Of a stretch of DNA of 23,331 nucleotides, positions 6,633 through 13,633 are shown one piece after another. Every line of letters begins with the position of its first letter. Position 1 is the first letter of the stretch. This stretch comes from a virus. The DNA is taken from positions 1 through 23,331 of IMG/VR virus record IMGVR_UViG_3300049027_000050, one strand, 5' to 3'. The translations under genes were made by a program, and so were the position numbers. A model generated the notes under the pieces. The model had not been told where the DNA came from and searched no databases. It worked only from the letters and a program-made list of their open reading frames with translations.

Positions 6633-6901
6633 TGCCTCAACTCAACATTATTCTCGACGGCGATGGATGCTGGCCTGACCTGCACGAAAAGGCGCCAGCG
6701 CAGGTGAAGTGGGATAGCCACATCGGCGCGCCGTCCATCGCAAAACTGCCAATGGGAACCCTGGGCGGGAACGACAGTGTGGCGCTGCGGCTCGATATGC
6801 CAGACGGCAGCGTCGTCATCACGCAGTTCACGATGAAGCTGTTCCTGGCCGCCGCAGACGCCTTTCGTGCGCGCATGGAAATCGAGGGGAAGCCGCAATG
6901 A
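6632..6901 (+). CDS. Hypothetical beta-rich phage protein (89 aa)
   Basis: The sequence begins PQLNIILDGDGCWPDL and continues with strands around VALRLDMPDGSVVITQFTMKLFLAAADAFRARME. The ATG at 6632 follows GAAAGGAGGGGCGTG, a near-perfect ribosome binding site; a GTG at 6629 in the same frame is a less likely start. The stop overlaps the next ATG (ATGA). Proteins of this pattern recur in phage early regions with no assigned role. Confidence 0.6.
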   Translation: MPQLNIILDGDGCWPDLHEKAPAQVKWDSHIGAPSIAKLPMGTLGGNDSVALRLDMPDGSVVITQFTMKLFLAAADAFRARMEIEGKPQ

Positions 6902-7215
6902 GCCTCACCACCGATCCGAACCATCCCGAACTTGGGCGCGGCGGCGACGACAAGCCCGGTCCGCAGAACACGGTCTACCTTGTCCTCAGCGAAGAAGAGC
7001 GCGCGAAAGGATTCGCTCGCCCGTACCGCGATGCGTACAAGCACGATGCGTGTGGCACGGTCACGACGATGGGCCGTGCGCTGTCGGAAACGTATGCGCG
7101 CGACCCGAAGTTCTACGGCGCGACGTACTGCTGCACGTGCCAAATGCACAAGCCGGTCGGCGAGTTCCGCTGGTATGAAATGGACGGGACCATCGGCCCC
7201 GTGGTCGGATCGTGA
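6898..7215 (+). CDS. Hypothetical phage protein with a Cys cluster (105 aa)
   Basis: The protein begins with an acidic, Pro-rich stretch, then NTVYLVLSEEERAKGFARPYRDAYKH, and carries Cys at 52, 78, 79 and 81 (ACGTVTTMGRALSETYARDP; YCCTCQMHKPVGEF), a likely zinc site. I recall near-identical proteins in many proteobacterial prophages, always as unnamed small genes in the nin-like region. The stop overlaps the GTG of a tiny ORF (GTGA). Function unknown. Confidence 0.65.
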   Translation: MSLTTDPNHPELGRGGDDKPGPQNTVYLVLSEEERAKGFARPYRDAYKHDACGTVTTMGRALSETYARDPKFYGATYCCTCQMHKPVGEFRWYEMDGTIGPVVGS

Positions 7216-7268
7216 ACGCGCTCCGCATCATCGCTGGCCCGCTCGAAGCTTACCTGCACCGCGAATGA
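7212..7268 (+). CDS. Possible 18-residue leader ORF before ninB
   Basis: A GTG overlapping the previous stop opens an 18-codon frame (MNALRIIAGPLEAYLHRE) whose TGA overlaps the ATG of the NinB gene. Without it there would be a 49-base gap in an otherwise gap-free chain. It may serve mainly to carry ribosomes to ninB. The peptide itself is not recognised. Confidence 0.4.
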   Translation: MNALRIIAGPLEAYLHRE

Positions 7269-7747
7269 CGGAATCCCGCATCAGCCTCAGACTGTTCAAC
7301 GCCCAACAGGGCTATCAGGAACTGCTTCGCGCATGGCAATGGACAAAGAGCATGCTGGTTGCCGGCCATCGCCTAGTGCTGGAGGTGAGGCTAGAAAACC
7401 GCTCGGACAAACAAAACAAACTTCTCCACTCGCGCATCAACGACATTGCAAAACAGCTCGAATGGGACGGCTGCAAGCGCGACACGGACACGTGGAAGCG
7501 CCTGTTCACGGCCGCGTGGCTGCGCCTTCGCGGCGAGCATGTCGAAATTCTTCGCGCACTGGATGGCCACGGCGTGGATGTTGTGTTCCGCCATACCAGC
7601 AAGCTCACTCGCGCCGAGTGCGCCGAGCTGAGTGAATACATCATGGCATGGGGAAGCAATCGCGATGTTCCCGTCAGGTGGTGCATTGCTAGCTTGGCCG
7701 GCGAGGTCGATGAAGAGACGGGTGAAGTCCTGGAGCTGGCCGCATGA
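7265..7747 (+). CDS. ninB: NinB family recombination protein
   Basis: This 160-residue protein matches NinB (lambda Orf) in length and in its landmark segments: LEVRLENRSDKQNKLLHSRINDIAKQ, WKRLFTAAWLR, VDVVFRHTSKLTRAECAELSEYIMAWG and a C-terminal acidic tail. NinB binds single-stranded DNA and SSB and loads the recombinase, replacing RecFOR. It lies in the equivalent of the lambda nin region beside other DNA-processing genes. The start at 7265 sits in an ATGA overlap; longer in-frame versions run through the previous gene. Confidence 0.9.
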   Translation: MTESRISLRLFNAQQGYQELLRAWQWTKSMLVAGHRLVLEVRLENRSDKQNKLLHSRINDIAKQLEWDGCKRDTDTWKRLFTAAWLRLRGEHVEILRALDGHGVDVVFRHTSKLTRAECAELSEYIMAWGSNRDVPVRWCIASLAGEVDEETGEVLELAA

Positions 7748-7869
7748 AGTGGTGCGACCGAACCGAAGCATCGGCACCGCTGCCACCGGAGCTGCGCGGC
7801 GCGCGCACCAAGCGCAAGCACGAGATGGTTGACCAAGACACCGGAGAGATCGCGGAGGTGGCAGCGTGA
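7744..7869 (+). CDS. Small hydrophilic protein (41 aa)
   Basis: The start overlaps the ninB stop (ATGA) and the stop overlaps the next GTG (GTGA). The peptide is polar and charged (MKWCDRTEASAPLPPELRGA, ending in TGEIAEVAA). The ending echoes the TGEVLELAA ending of NinB just upstream. No family is recognised; the stop-start chain is the main support. Confidence 0.5.
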   Translation: MKWCDRTEASAPLPPELRGARTKRKHEMVDQDTGEIAEVAA

Positions 7870-8102
7870 GCCCCTTGGATGTTGTAAATGCGACGGCGAG
7901 GGCGCGACGAGCGATGACCCTTCAGCGCGGTCCAACGCCGTTAGCGTATGACCCGCGCAGGCATAAAGCAGCTTCCGTCCCGAGCAAGCCATTCCTCACC
8001 GGCGCGCTTGTGGCAGATGCGGCGTCCATGCGTCTGATCGGCTGCATTGCCATCGACTTCTACCAATACGAGGCAGCAGCGGACTCTGCTGCACAACCCT
8101 GA
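7866..8102 (+). CDS. Hypothetical protein with shared EAAADSAAQP tail (78 aa)
   Basis: The GTG start overlaps the previous stop. The protein is basic in the first half (ARARRAMTLQRGPTPLAYDPRRHK) and has no recognised domain. Its last ten residues are identical to those of the NinG-like protein ending at 10448, although the proteins are otherwise unrelated. The shared end is a 47-bp hairpin-bearing repeat, followed by GAGAGGAA for the next gene. Confidence 0.55.
   Translation: MSPLDVVNATARARRAMTLQRGPTPLAYDPRRHKAASVPSKPFLTGALVADAASMRLIGCIAIDFYQYEAAADSAAQP
8056..8102 (+). repeat. Hairpin-bearing gene-end repeat, copy 1
   Basis: This 47-bp segment is about 85% identical (40 of 47) to 10402-10448. 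It contains a perfect 7-bp stem GCAGCAG / CTGCTGC (8073-8079, 8086-8092) around the loop CGGACT and runs exactly to the stop codon. In the other copy one stem pair changes from A-T to C-G on both sides, so the stem is kept. Confidence 0.8.
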
Positions 8103-8111
8103 GAGGAACCA

Positions 8112-9062
8112 ATGGCACAAGTAGCCGTAGCAGGTCGAATCATCGAAGTGAGGCCCATCGAGGGCGCTGACTTCATTCAGGCCGCGACCGTCGTTTGCGG
8201 AAGCGCTGGAATTTGGTCTGGAGTCGTGGGGAAGGACATCACCGCCGGCGACTCGGCCATCGTGTTTCTTCAGGACGCGCTCCTGCCGCCAGACGAACGC
8301 TGGTCCTTCATGGAAAAACACAAGTGGCGCGTGCGGATGGCGCGCTTCAAAGGTGTTCCCAGCGAGTGCCTGATCGTGAAGAGTGCGGACCATATGACGC
8401 CCGGTACTGATTTGGCCGAGGCGCTCGGCGTCTCGAAGTACGAGAAGCCGATTCCTCATGGCATGCAAGGCGACATCGTCGGCGCGTTCCAGGGCCACAT
8501 CCCTAAGACCGACGAGCCTAACTTCCAGAGTGTGCCTGGGCTGGTTGAACGCATGCGCACCGAGCCATGGTATGTGACGGAAAAGGCGGACGGGTCAAGC
8601 TGCACCGCCTATGTTGACGACGCCGGCCTGCATGTCTGTTCGCGCAATTGGGAGCTGAAGGAGTTCACGGCGAGCGGAGCGAAAAATGTGTACTGGGTCG
8701 CGGCGCGAAAGTACGGCCTGGAGCGCTTGCCGCAGGGCGTGGCGCTGCAATTCGAGGTCGTCGGCCCCGGCGTGCAATCGAACCCGATGGGACTCGCCGA
8801 AATCGAAGCGCGCGCCTTCACGTTGCGCGATACGCGTGAGCATCGCTACCTGTCATGGGCAGAGCTGGTCAACCAAGCGCATGCGCTCGGCATGCCGACT
8901 GCGAGATTCGTCACGAACGGCACAGCGGGCATGACCGACGACGAGCTGCGCAGGCTAGCCGAAATCAAGTACCCGAACGGCAAGCACGCCGAGGGCGTCG
9001 TGATTCGCGCGCTTGATTCGAGCTGGTCATTCAAAGTCATCAGCCTTCTGTACAAGGACTGA
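8112..9062 (+). CDS. RNA ligase, DraRnl (Rnl5-like) family
   Basis: This is a 316-residue nucleotidyltransferase with the ligase motifs in order: motif I EKADGSS (adenylated K158), SRNWELKE (about 177-184), motif III LQFEVVGPG (212-220), motif IV EGVVIR (294-299) and motif V SFKVIS (306-311). An N-terminal OB-like module of about 100 residues precedes the catalytic domain, the arrangement of Deinococcus DraRnl rather than T4 Rnl1 or Rnl2. Such enzymes seal 5'-phosphate/3'-OH nicks in duplex RNA. Here it probably repairs RNA, possibly tRNA cut by host defence. It starts after AGAGGAA and follows the hairpin repeat. Confidence 0.85.
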   Translation: MAQVAVAGRIIEVRPIEGADFIQAATVVCGSAGIWSGVVGKDITAGDSAIVFLQDALLPPDERWSFMEKHKWRVRMARFKGVPSECLIVKSADHMTPGTDLAEALGVSKYEKPIPHGMQGDIVGAFQGHIPKTDEPNFQSVPGLVERMRTEPWYVTEKADGSSCTAYVDDAGLHVCSRNWELKEFTASGAKNVYWVAARKYGLERLPQGVALQFEVVGPGVQSNPMGLAEIEARAFTLRDTREHRYLSWAELVNQAHALGMPTARFVTNGTAGMTDDELRRLAEIKYPNGKHAEGVVIRALDSSWSFKVISLLYKD

Positions 9063-9073
9063 AGGCGAGCCCC

Positions 9074-9130
9074 ATGAACACCAAAGAGCAGTACCTGCAG
9101 TTCCGGCGCGAGAAGGCGGATGGCCAATGA
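9074..9130 (+). CDS. Possible 18-residue leader ORF before the methyltransferase
   Basis: An ATG preceded by AAGGCGAG opens an 18-codon frame (MNTKEQYLQFRREKADGQ) whose TGA overlaps the methyltransferase ATG. It has the same length and the same stop-start arrangement as the 18-residue ORF before ninB. The polar sequence reads as a normal peptide start. It may couple or tune translation of the methyltransferase. Confidence 0.45.
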   Translation: MNTKEQYLQFRREKADGQ

Positions 9131-9879
9131 CGAATCCTGTAGTAATCGGGCATGCCACCTTGTACCGTGGGGACTGCTGGGACGTGCTACCGCAGCTTGA
9201 GGGCATCAATGCGGTCATCACCGACCCGCCGTATTCCGAGCGGTGCCATACCGGCCACGATTCTGGCGCAGCCGAGGCGAGGGATGGAGCCGCACGCAAT
9301 GCTCTGGGGTATGCAGCCCTGAGCGAAGAAGCCGCGCACCAACTGGCCCGCGCATATGCCGCCTGCTGCTCCGGCTGGATTGTTTGGATGACCGACAGCG
9401 ACCTCGCCTTAGTGGTTCGCAAGGCGCTGGAGCAGGCCGGTCGGTATGCCTTTGCCCCGCTGCCGTTCTATCAGCCGGGGCGCAGCGTGCGACTCTCGGG
9501 TGACGGCCCGAATAGCTGGACCGACTGGATCGTGGTGGCGCGCACCAAGGCGCAGATGAAGTGGGGAACCCTGCCGGGCGGCTACATCGCCGGGCCGGGG
9601 TGGAACGATAAGGCCCGTATGGGAGGGAAGCCGACCGCGCTGATGGAGGCGCTGGTGCTGGATTACTCGCGGCAGGGCGACACGGTTCTCGATTCGCACA
9701 TGGGCGCGGGAACCACTGGCGTTGCGTGCATGAGAACGGGCCGGAAGTTCATCGGCTGCGAAGTCGACCCGGAGGCATTCGACATTGCCTGCCGCCGCAT
9801 AGAACAAGCCTACGCGCAGCGCCCGCTGTTCGATGCGGAGCCGCAGAAAAAGCCCGAGCAGCTGGAGATAGGCGCATGA
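9127..9879 (+). CDS. DNA methyltransferase (N6-adenine or N4-cytosine type)
   Basis: This 250-residue protein has the catalytic motif IV DPPY (D33-Y36) near the N-terminus, a KP-containing motif X-like segment (GGKPTALMEALVLDYS, about 167-181) and the AdoMet-binding motif I late in the chain (LDSHMGAGTTG, 188-198), followed by FIGCEVD. That order is the beta class. It transfers a methyl group from AdoMet to an exocyclic amino group in DNA. No restriction enzyme partner is next to it, so it is probably an orphan that protects phage DNA or alters regulation. It overlaps the next gene by ATGA. The target site cannot be read. Confidence 0.85.
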   Translation: MTNPVVIGHATLYRGDCWDVLPQLEGINAVITDPPYSERCHTGHDSGAAEARDGAARNALGYAALSEEAAHQLARAYAACCSGWIVWMTDSDLALVVRKALEQAGRYAFAPLPFYQPGRSVRLSGDGPNSWTDWIVVARTKAQMKWGTLPGGYIAGPGWNDKARMGGKPTALMEALVLDYSRQGDTVLDSHMGAGTTGVACMRTGRKFIGCEVDPEAFDIACRRIEQAYAQRPLFDAEPQKKPEQLEIGA

Positions 9880-10448
9880 AGCGATCCGCCATCAAGCGCA
9901 CTCCGTTCCGCCGCCCCGTCGGCACTGCCTCGAGCCTCGCCTACGATCAGGGCGACATCGCAGAGCTGCGGACGGCAGCGGTGCCGAGGGTGCAATCGCT
10001 ACGTCGAGGCGTGATCGCGCGCATAGGCAGCGAAGTGAGGGCGATGCCCAAGACCGAGCCAGGGCGCAATCCGGTACTGCTGAAGATGGCCGAGGGGCGC
10101 CCGTGCCTTCTTACGGCCGTCGAGCGCTGCCAAGGAGTGCGCGGCGACACCACAGTCGCCTGCCACCGTAACGAGGGAAAGGGCATGTCGCTCAAGCAAA
10201 GCGACGCCTGCACATGCTGGGGCTGCGCGCCGTGTCACGAGTGGTATGACTTTTCAGGATCGCCGCGCGCAGAGAAACGCAGGGCGTTCATGGCTGCGCA
10301 TCTGCGCCAGTTACTTGAGTGGCGCCGAATCGCCGTCGACCCAAGCGAGCCAGAGCGATTCAGGCGGGCGGCGCTGTGGGCGCTGAACCAACTGAATGCG
10401 AACGTCTACCAACCCGAAGCAGCCGCGGATTCGGCTGCACAACCCTGA
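9876..10448 (+). CDS. NinG/DUF1364-like nuclease
   Basis: The 190-residue protein opens with the basic leader typical of this group (MKRSAIKRTPFRRP). It has a Cys/His core: GRPCLLTAVERC (C77, C85), VACHRNEGKGM (C96, H97), CTCWGCAPCHEWYD (C112-H121) and a helix AHLRQLLEWRR. DUF1364/NinG-like proteins are HNH-related nucleases placed near NinB in phages and thought to act on recombination intermediates. The region at residues 20-60 looks poorly ordered and is unlike family members I recall, so it may be an insertion. The last ten residues are the shared EAAADSAAQP tail. Confidence 0.75.
   Translation: MKRSAIKRTPFRRPVGTASSLAYDQGDIAELRTAAVPRVQSLRRGVIARIGSEVRAMPKTEPGRNPVLLKMAEGRPCLLTAVERCQGVRGDTTVACHRNEGKGMSLKQSDACTCWGCAPCHEWYDFSGSPRAEKRRAFMAAHLRQLLEWRRIAVDPSEPERFRRAALWALNQLNANVYQPEAAADSAAQP
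10402..10448 (+). repeat. Hairpin-bearing gene-end repeat, copy 2
   Basis: This is the partner of 8056-8102. The stem here is GCAGCCG / CGGCTGC (10419-10425, 10432-10438) with loop CGGATT. The two differences in the stem compensate each other, and the encoded ten-residue tail is unchanged. It ends at the stop codon and is followed by AAGGAAG for the next gene. Confidence 0.8.
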
Positions 10449-10457
10449 AGGAAGAAC

Positions 10458-11360
10458 ATGAAATTTATCGATGACCGAGGAGACCCGCAGGTCGCCAAGA
10501 TCGTGATGACCGCCGCCGGCGCTGTCTTCGTCTTGATCATGCTGGCCGTCCTGTGGCCATTCAGCATCGTGCCGACCGGCTACCGCGGCGTGGTGACGCA
10601 GTTCGGCGCGATCAAGGGCATTGAGGGCGAGGGTTTGGTGCTCCTGCCGCCGTGGCAGCGTCTGGACAACTTCAATATCCGAGCCGAGCAGGCAGACATC
10701 GACAAGGCAGATGGGGCCACCGCAGACACCCAGCCGGTGACGGTTTCCATGACGGTGCGCTACAACATCGCGCCCGACAAGGTCGCCGAGGTGTTCGAGA
10801 AGTACAGCCGCAACGGTGACCTCACCAGCTACATGCAGACTGCCACGTCGGACGCGCTGAAGTCCGTGACCGCGCGCTACACGGCGCCGGACCTGATTGC
10901 GAAACGAGCGCAAGTGGCGAACGACATCAAGACCAGCCTTCAGGCCAAGGTGATGCAGTTCGGCGCGGTCGTGATCGGCATCGACATGCGCAACTTTGAG
11001 TTCGGCAAGGCATACATGGATGCCATCAACGACAAGGTTACGCAGGAGCAAAAACGCCTCGCCGCCGACAACAAGCTCAAGACCGTCGAGGCCGAGCAGA
11101 AGCAGAAGGTGGCGATTGCCGAGGCTGAGGCAGCAGCGTTGCGGGCCAAGGCGGATGGCGAAGCGTACGCAAACCTCAAGGTCGCTACGGCGCAAGCCGA
11201 TGCGCTCAAGATTCAAAACGCGGCCCTGGCTCAAAACAAAGATGTACTGGAGCTTAGGCGCATCGAAGTGGAGATGGCGAAGGCAGGCAGGTGGGACGGG
11301 AAGCTGCCGCAGGCCATCTACGCGGGTGCGCCGGTTCCGTTCCTCAAGGTCGACAAGTAG
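10458..11360 (+). CDS. SPFH/Band 7 (prohibitin-like) membrane protein
   Basis: This 300-residue protein has one N-terminal membrane helix (about 14-36) and a Band 7 domain starting IVPTGYRGVVTQFGAIKGI (about 37-190). A long Ala/Glu/Lys-rich coiled coil (about 195-265) and a short C-terminal domain ending VPFLKVDK follow. The layout is that of prohibitin and HflC/HflK-type proteins. Bacterial SPFH proteins form membrane rings and HflKC controls the protease FtsH, which degrades lambda CII. A phage copy could affect lysogeny, membrane state or exclusion. It starts after AAGGAAG and is followed by a small two-helix membrane protein. Confidence 0.9.
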   Translation: MKFIDDRGDPQVAKIVMTAAGAVFVLIMLAVLWPFSIVPTGYRGVVTQFGAIKGIEGEGLVLLPPWQRLDNFNIRAEQADIDKADGATADTQPVTVSMTVRYNIAPDKVAEVFEKYSRNGDLTSYMQTATSDALKSVTARYTAPDLIAKRAQVANDIKTSLQAKVMQFGAVVIGIDMRNFEFGKAYMDAINDKVTQEQKRLAADNKLKTVEAEQKQKVAIAEAEAAALRAKADGEAYANLKVATAQADALKIQNAALAQNKDVLELRRIEVEMAKAGRWDGKLPQAIYAGAPVPFLKVDK

Positions 11361-11500
11361 GAAGAGAGAGGGGCTGCGCTATGACGGCGAGATCGGTTGC
11401 TACACGCGCGAGCCCGGCGAAATCAATGCTTGGATGTTCAAGCGGTCCTCAGATTAGCGGGTAACGCGCTACCCTCGACGGCGCAAGGAAAAAACTCTTC
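11361..11500 (+). other. Short gap with a hairpin and a doubtful ORF
   Basis: These 140 bases lack a clear gene. A 27-codon ATG frame (11381-11464) is possible but its peptide (MTARSVATRASPAKSM...) is low-complexity. In another frame a more protein-like stretch ends SSD at 11457 but has only a CTG start. A near-perfect palindrome, GGGTA-ACGCGC-TACCC, lies at 11459-11474 with no T run after it. It may be a processing or pausing site. Confidence 0.3.
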
Positions 11501-11656
11501 ATGATCGCAACGTACATATTTTCAAGCGCAGCGTTTTTCACCGTGTGGGCGCTTGCATCGATCATGCCGCCGCGAAAGGAGTACGACGCGATCTGCGCGG
11601 CCATCAGCACAGCCTTTGCCGTGCTTGGCTGGATTGCGGCCGCTCGCTGGTTCTAA
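11501..11656 (+). CDS. Small two-helix membrane protein (51 aa)
   Basis: The ATG at 11501 follows CAAGGAAAAAA. The protein has two likely membrane helices, MIATYIFSSAAFFTVWALAS and AICAAISTAFAVLGWIAAA, joined by a polar loop (PPRKEYD). It follows the SPFH gene and could be its partner, or an exclusion protein. It resembles a holin in shape, but no endolysin is near. No family is recognised. Confidence 0.6.
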   Translation: MIATYIFSSAAFFTVWALASIMPPRKEYDAICAAISTAFAVLGWIAAARWF

Positions 11657-11682
11657 AGCAAAAGGGGAAGAGGAGTACAGCC

Positions 11683-12447
11683 ATGTTCGGACCAGACGGA
11701 GACAACCCCGAGCGCCCATCTATCGAAGAGATGTACGAAAGCGCCACGAACACCAGTAGCCTGAAGCACTACGCTGACAGGCGAAGCGCTGCGGATGTCT
11801 TGCGTGATGTGGCCATGAGCGCTAGCGAACTCGGCTCCGCGCTGCGCTGGCTGCTCTCGGAATGGAGCGCCGCGGCAAAGCCGAAGCGCGCCGCCGAGGA
11901 CCAAGTGAAGGCCATTGCAGACCGCTTGCGCCGGGAAGACGCGCAGGCCCGCATGCGCTGGGGTCCACCTGACCCAGGCGCCCAGAGGCCTGGCGATGTG
12001 ATGACGCGCGCGCGCGCCGAGGCGGCCAAGTGGCATCGGAACGAGCTGCGCATCTTGGCAAGCCGCCTGAAATCGCGGCAGGCCGTGTGGGAGAAGCTGT
12101 CCCCGTGGCTCGCGCAGGAGGGCATTGAACCCAGGGCCGCTGCCGCGGTGCTGCTGCACTGGCTGGACCCCAAGTGTCCTCTGTGTCATGGGCAGAAGTG
12201 GCAGGCAATCCACGGCACCCCGGGCCTATCGAGCCGGACGTGCCCTCCGCCCGCCAACGGCGGGTGCGGTGGAACCGGTGAGGCCCGCGTCCCTCACGGA
12301 CAGGATGGGCGGAAGCTGGAGAATCACTTAGATCAGTGTGCGCACCTGTCGACGCATACGCTGAAAACCCGCCGCAAGGCCCTCGCATCCATCCCGCCGA
12401 TCGATCGCTTGTCCAAGCGCATGCAGCCCGGAAACGACGAAGACTGA
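11683..12447 (+). CDS. Zinc-finger protein, candidate Q-type antiterminator
   Basis: The 254-residue protein has a helical N-terminal half (LRDVAMSASELGSALRWLL; basic helices about 70-135) and a Cys cluster at about 165-219: CPLCHGQKW, then CPPPANGGCGGTGEARVP and DQC. The CxxCxG / CGGTG pattern is a DnaJ-like zinc finger as in some lambda Q-family antiterminators. It is also placed late in the early region. If so, it would bind near the late promoter and let RNA polymerase read through terminators. The start follows GGGGAAGAGGAG. The Q assignment rests on motif and position only. Confidence 0.55.
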   Translation: MFGPDGDNPERPSIEEMYESATNTSSLKHYADRRSAADVLRDVAMSASELGSALRWLLSEWSAAAKPKRAAEDQVKAIADRLRREDAQARMRWGPPDPGAQRPGDVMTRARAEAAKWHRNELRILASRLKSRQAVWEKLSPWLAQEGIEPRAAAAVLLHWLDPKCPLCHGQKWQAIHGTPGLSSRTCPPPANGGCGGTGEARVPHGQDGRKLENHLDQCAHLSTHTLKTRRKALASIPPIDRLSKRMQPGNDED

Positions 12448-12459
12448 AAGAATCTCAAG

Positions 12460-12897
12460 ATGGAACAAGTCGCATCTTTTGGCCTCGAAATAGCCGACCC
12501 AACTATCCCGTGGCCCAAGCGAGGCTCCGCCGAAAGGGAGCTCACCGAGCGCGACGGCTGGGAGCGCCGGATCATTCCTGTCGTGAATGACGGCGTGCCG
12601 TCCACGATCGAATCCATGTGTCGGGGCGAATTGTCGGTGAATCTGATGCAGGGTGGGAAAGAGGGCTTCGCCATCAGCCTTGCCAGCACCGGTTACCGCC
12701 TGTCCTGCGGTGGGCGCGTCTTCGTGAGTTGCGCAGCTGCTATGGCCGTCGCCGAGGCAATGCTGGCCGCCACTCCCGAATGGGATGCAGTCCAGCCGCT
12801 CGGGTACAACGCAACGCAGCGCGCGGCGCTCATCGCGGCCAGCAACGTAGCCGAGCGCCGCGGCGAGGTCATGCTGGATCGGGTGTATCCGAAGTGA
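12460..12897 (+). CDS. Hypothetical phage protein (145 aa)
   Basis: I do not recognise a family. After a variable N-terminus the protein has a compact region (RGELSVNLMQGGKEGFAISL ... YRLSCGGRVFVSCAAAMAVAEAMLAATPEW) and a helical end (ATQRAALIAASNVAERRGE). It follows the Q-like candidate by 12 bases with only a weak ribosome binding site. Normal codon pattern and position support a real gene. Confidence 0.6.
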   Translation: MEQVASFGLEIADPTIPWPKRGSAERELTERDGWERRIIPVVNDGVPSTIESMCRGELSVNLMQGGKEGFAISLASTGYRLSCGGRVFVSCAAAMAVAEAMLAATPEWDAVQPLGYNATQRAALIAASNVAERRGEVMLDRVYPK

Positions 12898-12929
12898 AGC
12901 GGATGTTGCCCGGCGGGGAAGAGGATTGA
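12894..12929 (+). CDS. Possible 11-residue ORF
   Basis: A GTG overlapping the previous stop opens an 11-codon frame (MKRMLPGGEED) ending 6 bases before the next ATG. Its end covers GAAGAGGATTGAAGGAAA, the ribosome binding region of the next gene. It could be a coupling leader like those at 7212 and 9074, or chance. The evidence is weak. Confidence 0.2.
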   Translation: MKRMLPGGEED

Positions 12930-12935
12930 AGGAAA

Positions 12936-13241
12936 ATGAGCACGCCCAATGACTACTTCGCCGATGGCGAGAATCCAAGCCCGAAGGCGCGGGCGTTCGT
13001 TGAGGAACTGTCTGCGCTATGCAAGAAGCATGGCGTGGTGCTATCCACCAGCGACTATGACGGGTTACAGGTGTGGGACCGCACGCCCGAGGACAAGGAG
13101 CCAATTTACGCGGCGGGTATCCAGGACATGACGGCCGGCCGAACGGAGCGACGCGGAGTTATCTCCGCCCCGCTGCCCACCGGAGCCGCATTGGTGGTTG
13201 CAGAGATGTTCGGCCGGAAAGATCAGAAGACCTCGCCATGA
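12936..13241 (+). CDS. Hypothetical protein (101 aa)
   Basis: Good ribosome binding site (GAAGGAAAATG). The sequence has a helix (PKARAFVEELSALCKKHGVVLST) followed by strands (DYDGLQVWDRTPEDKEPIYAAGIQDM) and a C-terminal helix. Small alpha/beta proteins with this order are frequent in phage accessory regions, with no assigned role. It overlaps the next gene by ATGA. Confidence 0.6.
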   Translation: MSTPNDYFADGENPSPKARAFVEELSALCKKHGVVLSTSDYDGLQVWDRTPEDKEPIYAAGIQDMTAGRTERRGVISAPLPTGAALVVAEMFGRKDQKTSP

Positions 13242-13633
13242 AATACGCAGTCGCTGAACTATCGGGAGCCCTTCTGGATGCAGCAGTGGCGAAGGCGATG
13301 GGCTGGATCGTGGACGGAGCGTGGTGCACCGACCCGACCCGGCCGCACGATCCGATCCACTTGGGCATGCCCGGCGAATGGGCCTATGGCGAACACTTCG
13401 CGCCCTCGCAGCGCTGGGAGGACGGCGGCCCGATCATCGAGCGGGATCAAATCGCGACGGCGTGGTCTGGCGATCAATGGATGGCGTTTTTGTGGCAGCA
13501 CCACTCAGGCTATAAGAACGGCTACATCGACGTGGACGCCTTCAAGGCTGACGGACTCGGCCCCACTCCCCCGATCGCCGCCATGCGCGCGTACTGTCAT
13601 GCCAAGTTTGGCGAGACGGTGGAGCTGCCATGA
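13238..13633 (+). CDS. ninX-like: DUF2591 / NinX-like protein (131 aa)
   Basis: The start KYAVAELSGALLDAAVAKAMGW is the hallmark of DUF2591 (NinX of P22-like phages), and the body keeps the family order: PHDPIHLGMPGEWAYGEHFAPSQRWEDGGPIIERDQI, then a central helix and PIAAMRAYCHAKFGETVELP. NinX is a nin-region gene of unknown function. It is joined to both neighbours by ATGA overlaps. Confidence 0.8.
   Translation: MKYAVAELSGALLDAAVAKAMGWIVDGAWCTDPTRPHDPIHLGMPGEWAYGEHFAPSQRWEDGGPIIERDQIATAWSGDQWMAFLWQHHSGYKNGYIDVDAFKADGLGPTPPIAAMRAYCHAKFGETVELP

Noticed and set aside
11501-11656. Holin identity for the two-helix protein
   Set aside because: Two helices alone are not enough and no endolysin or spanin gene is present in the window; lysis genes probably lie elsewhere.
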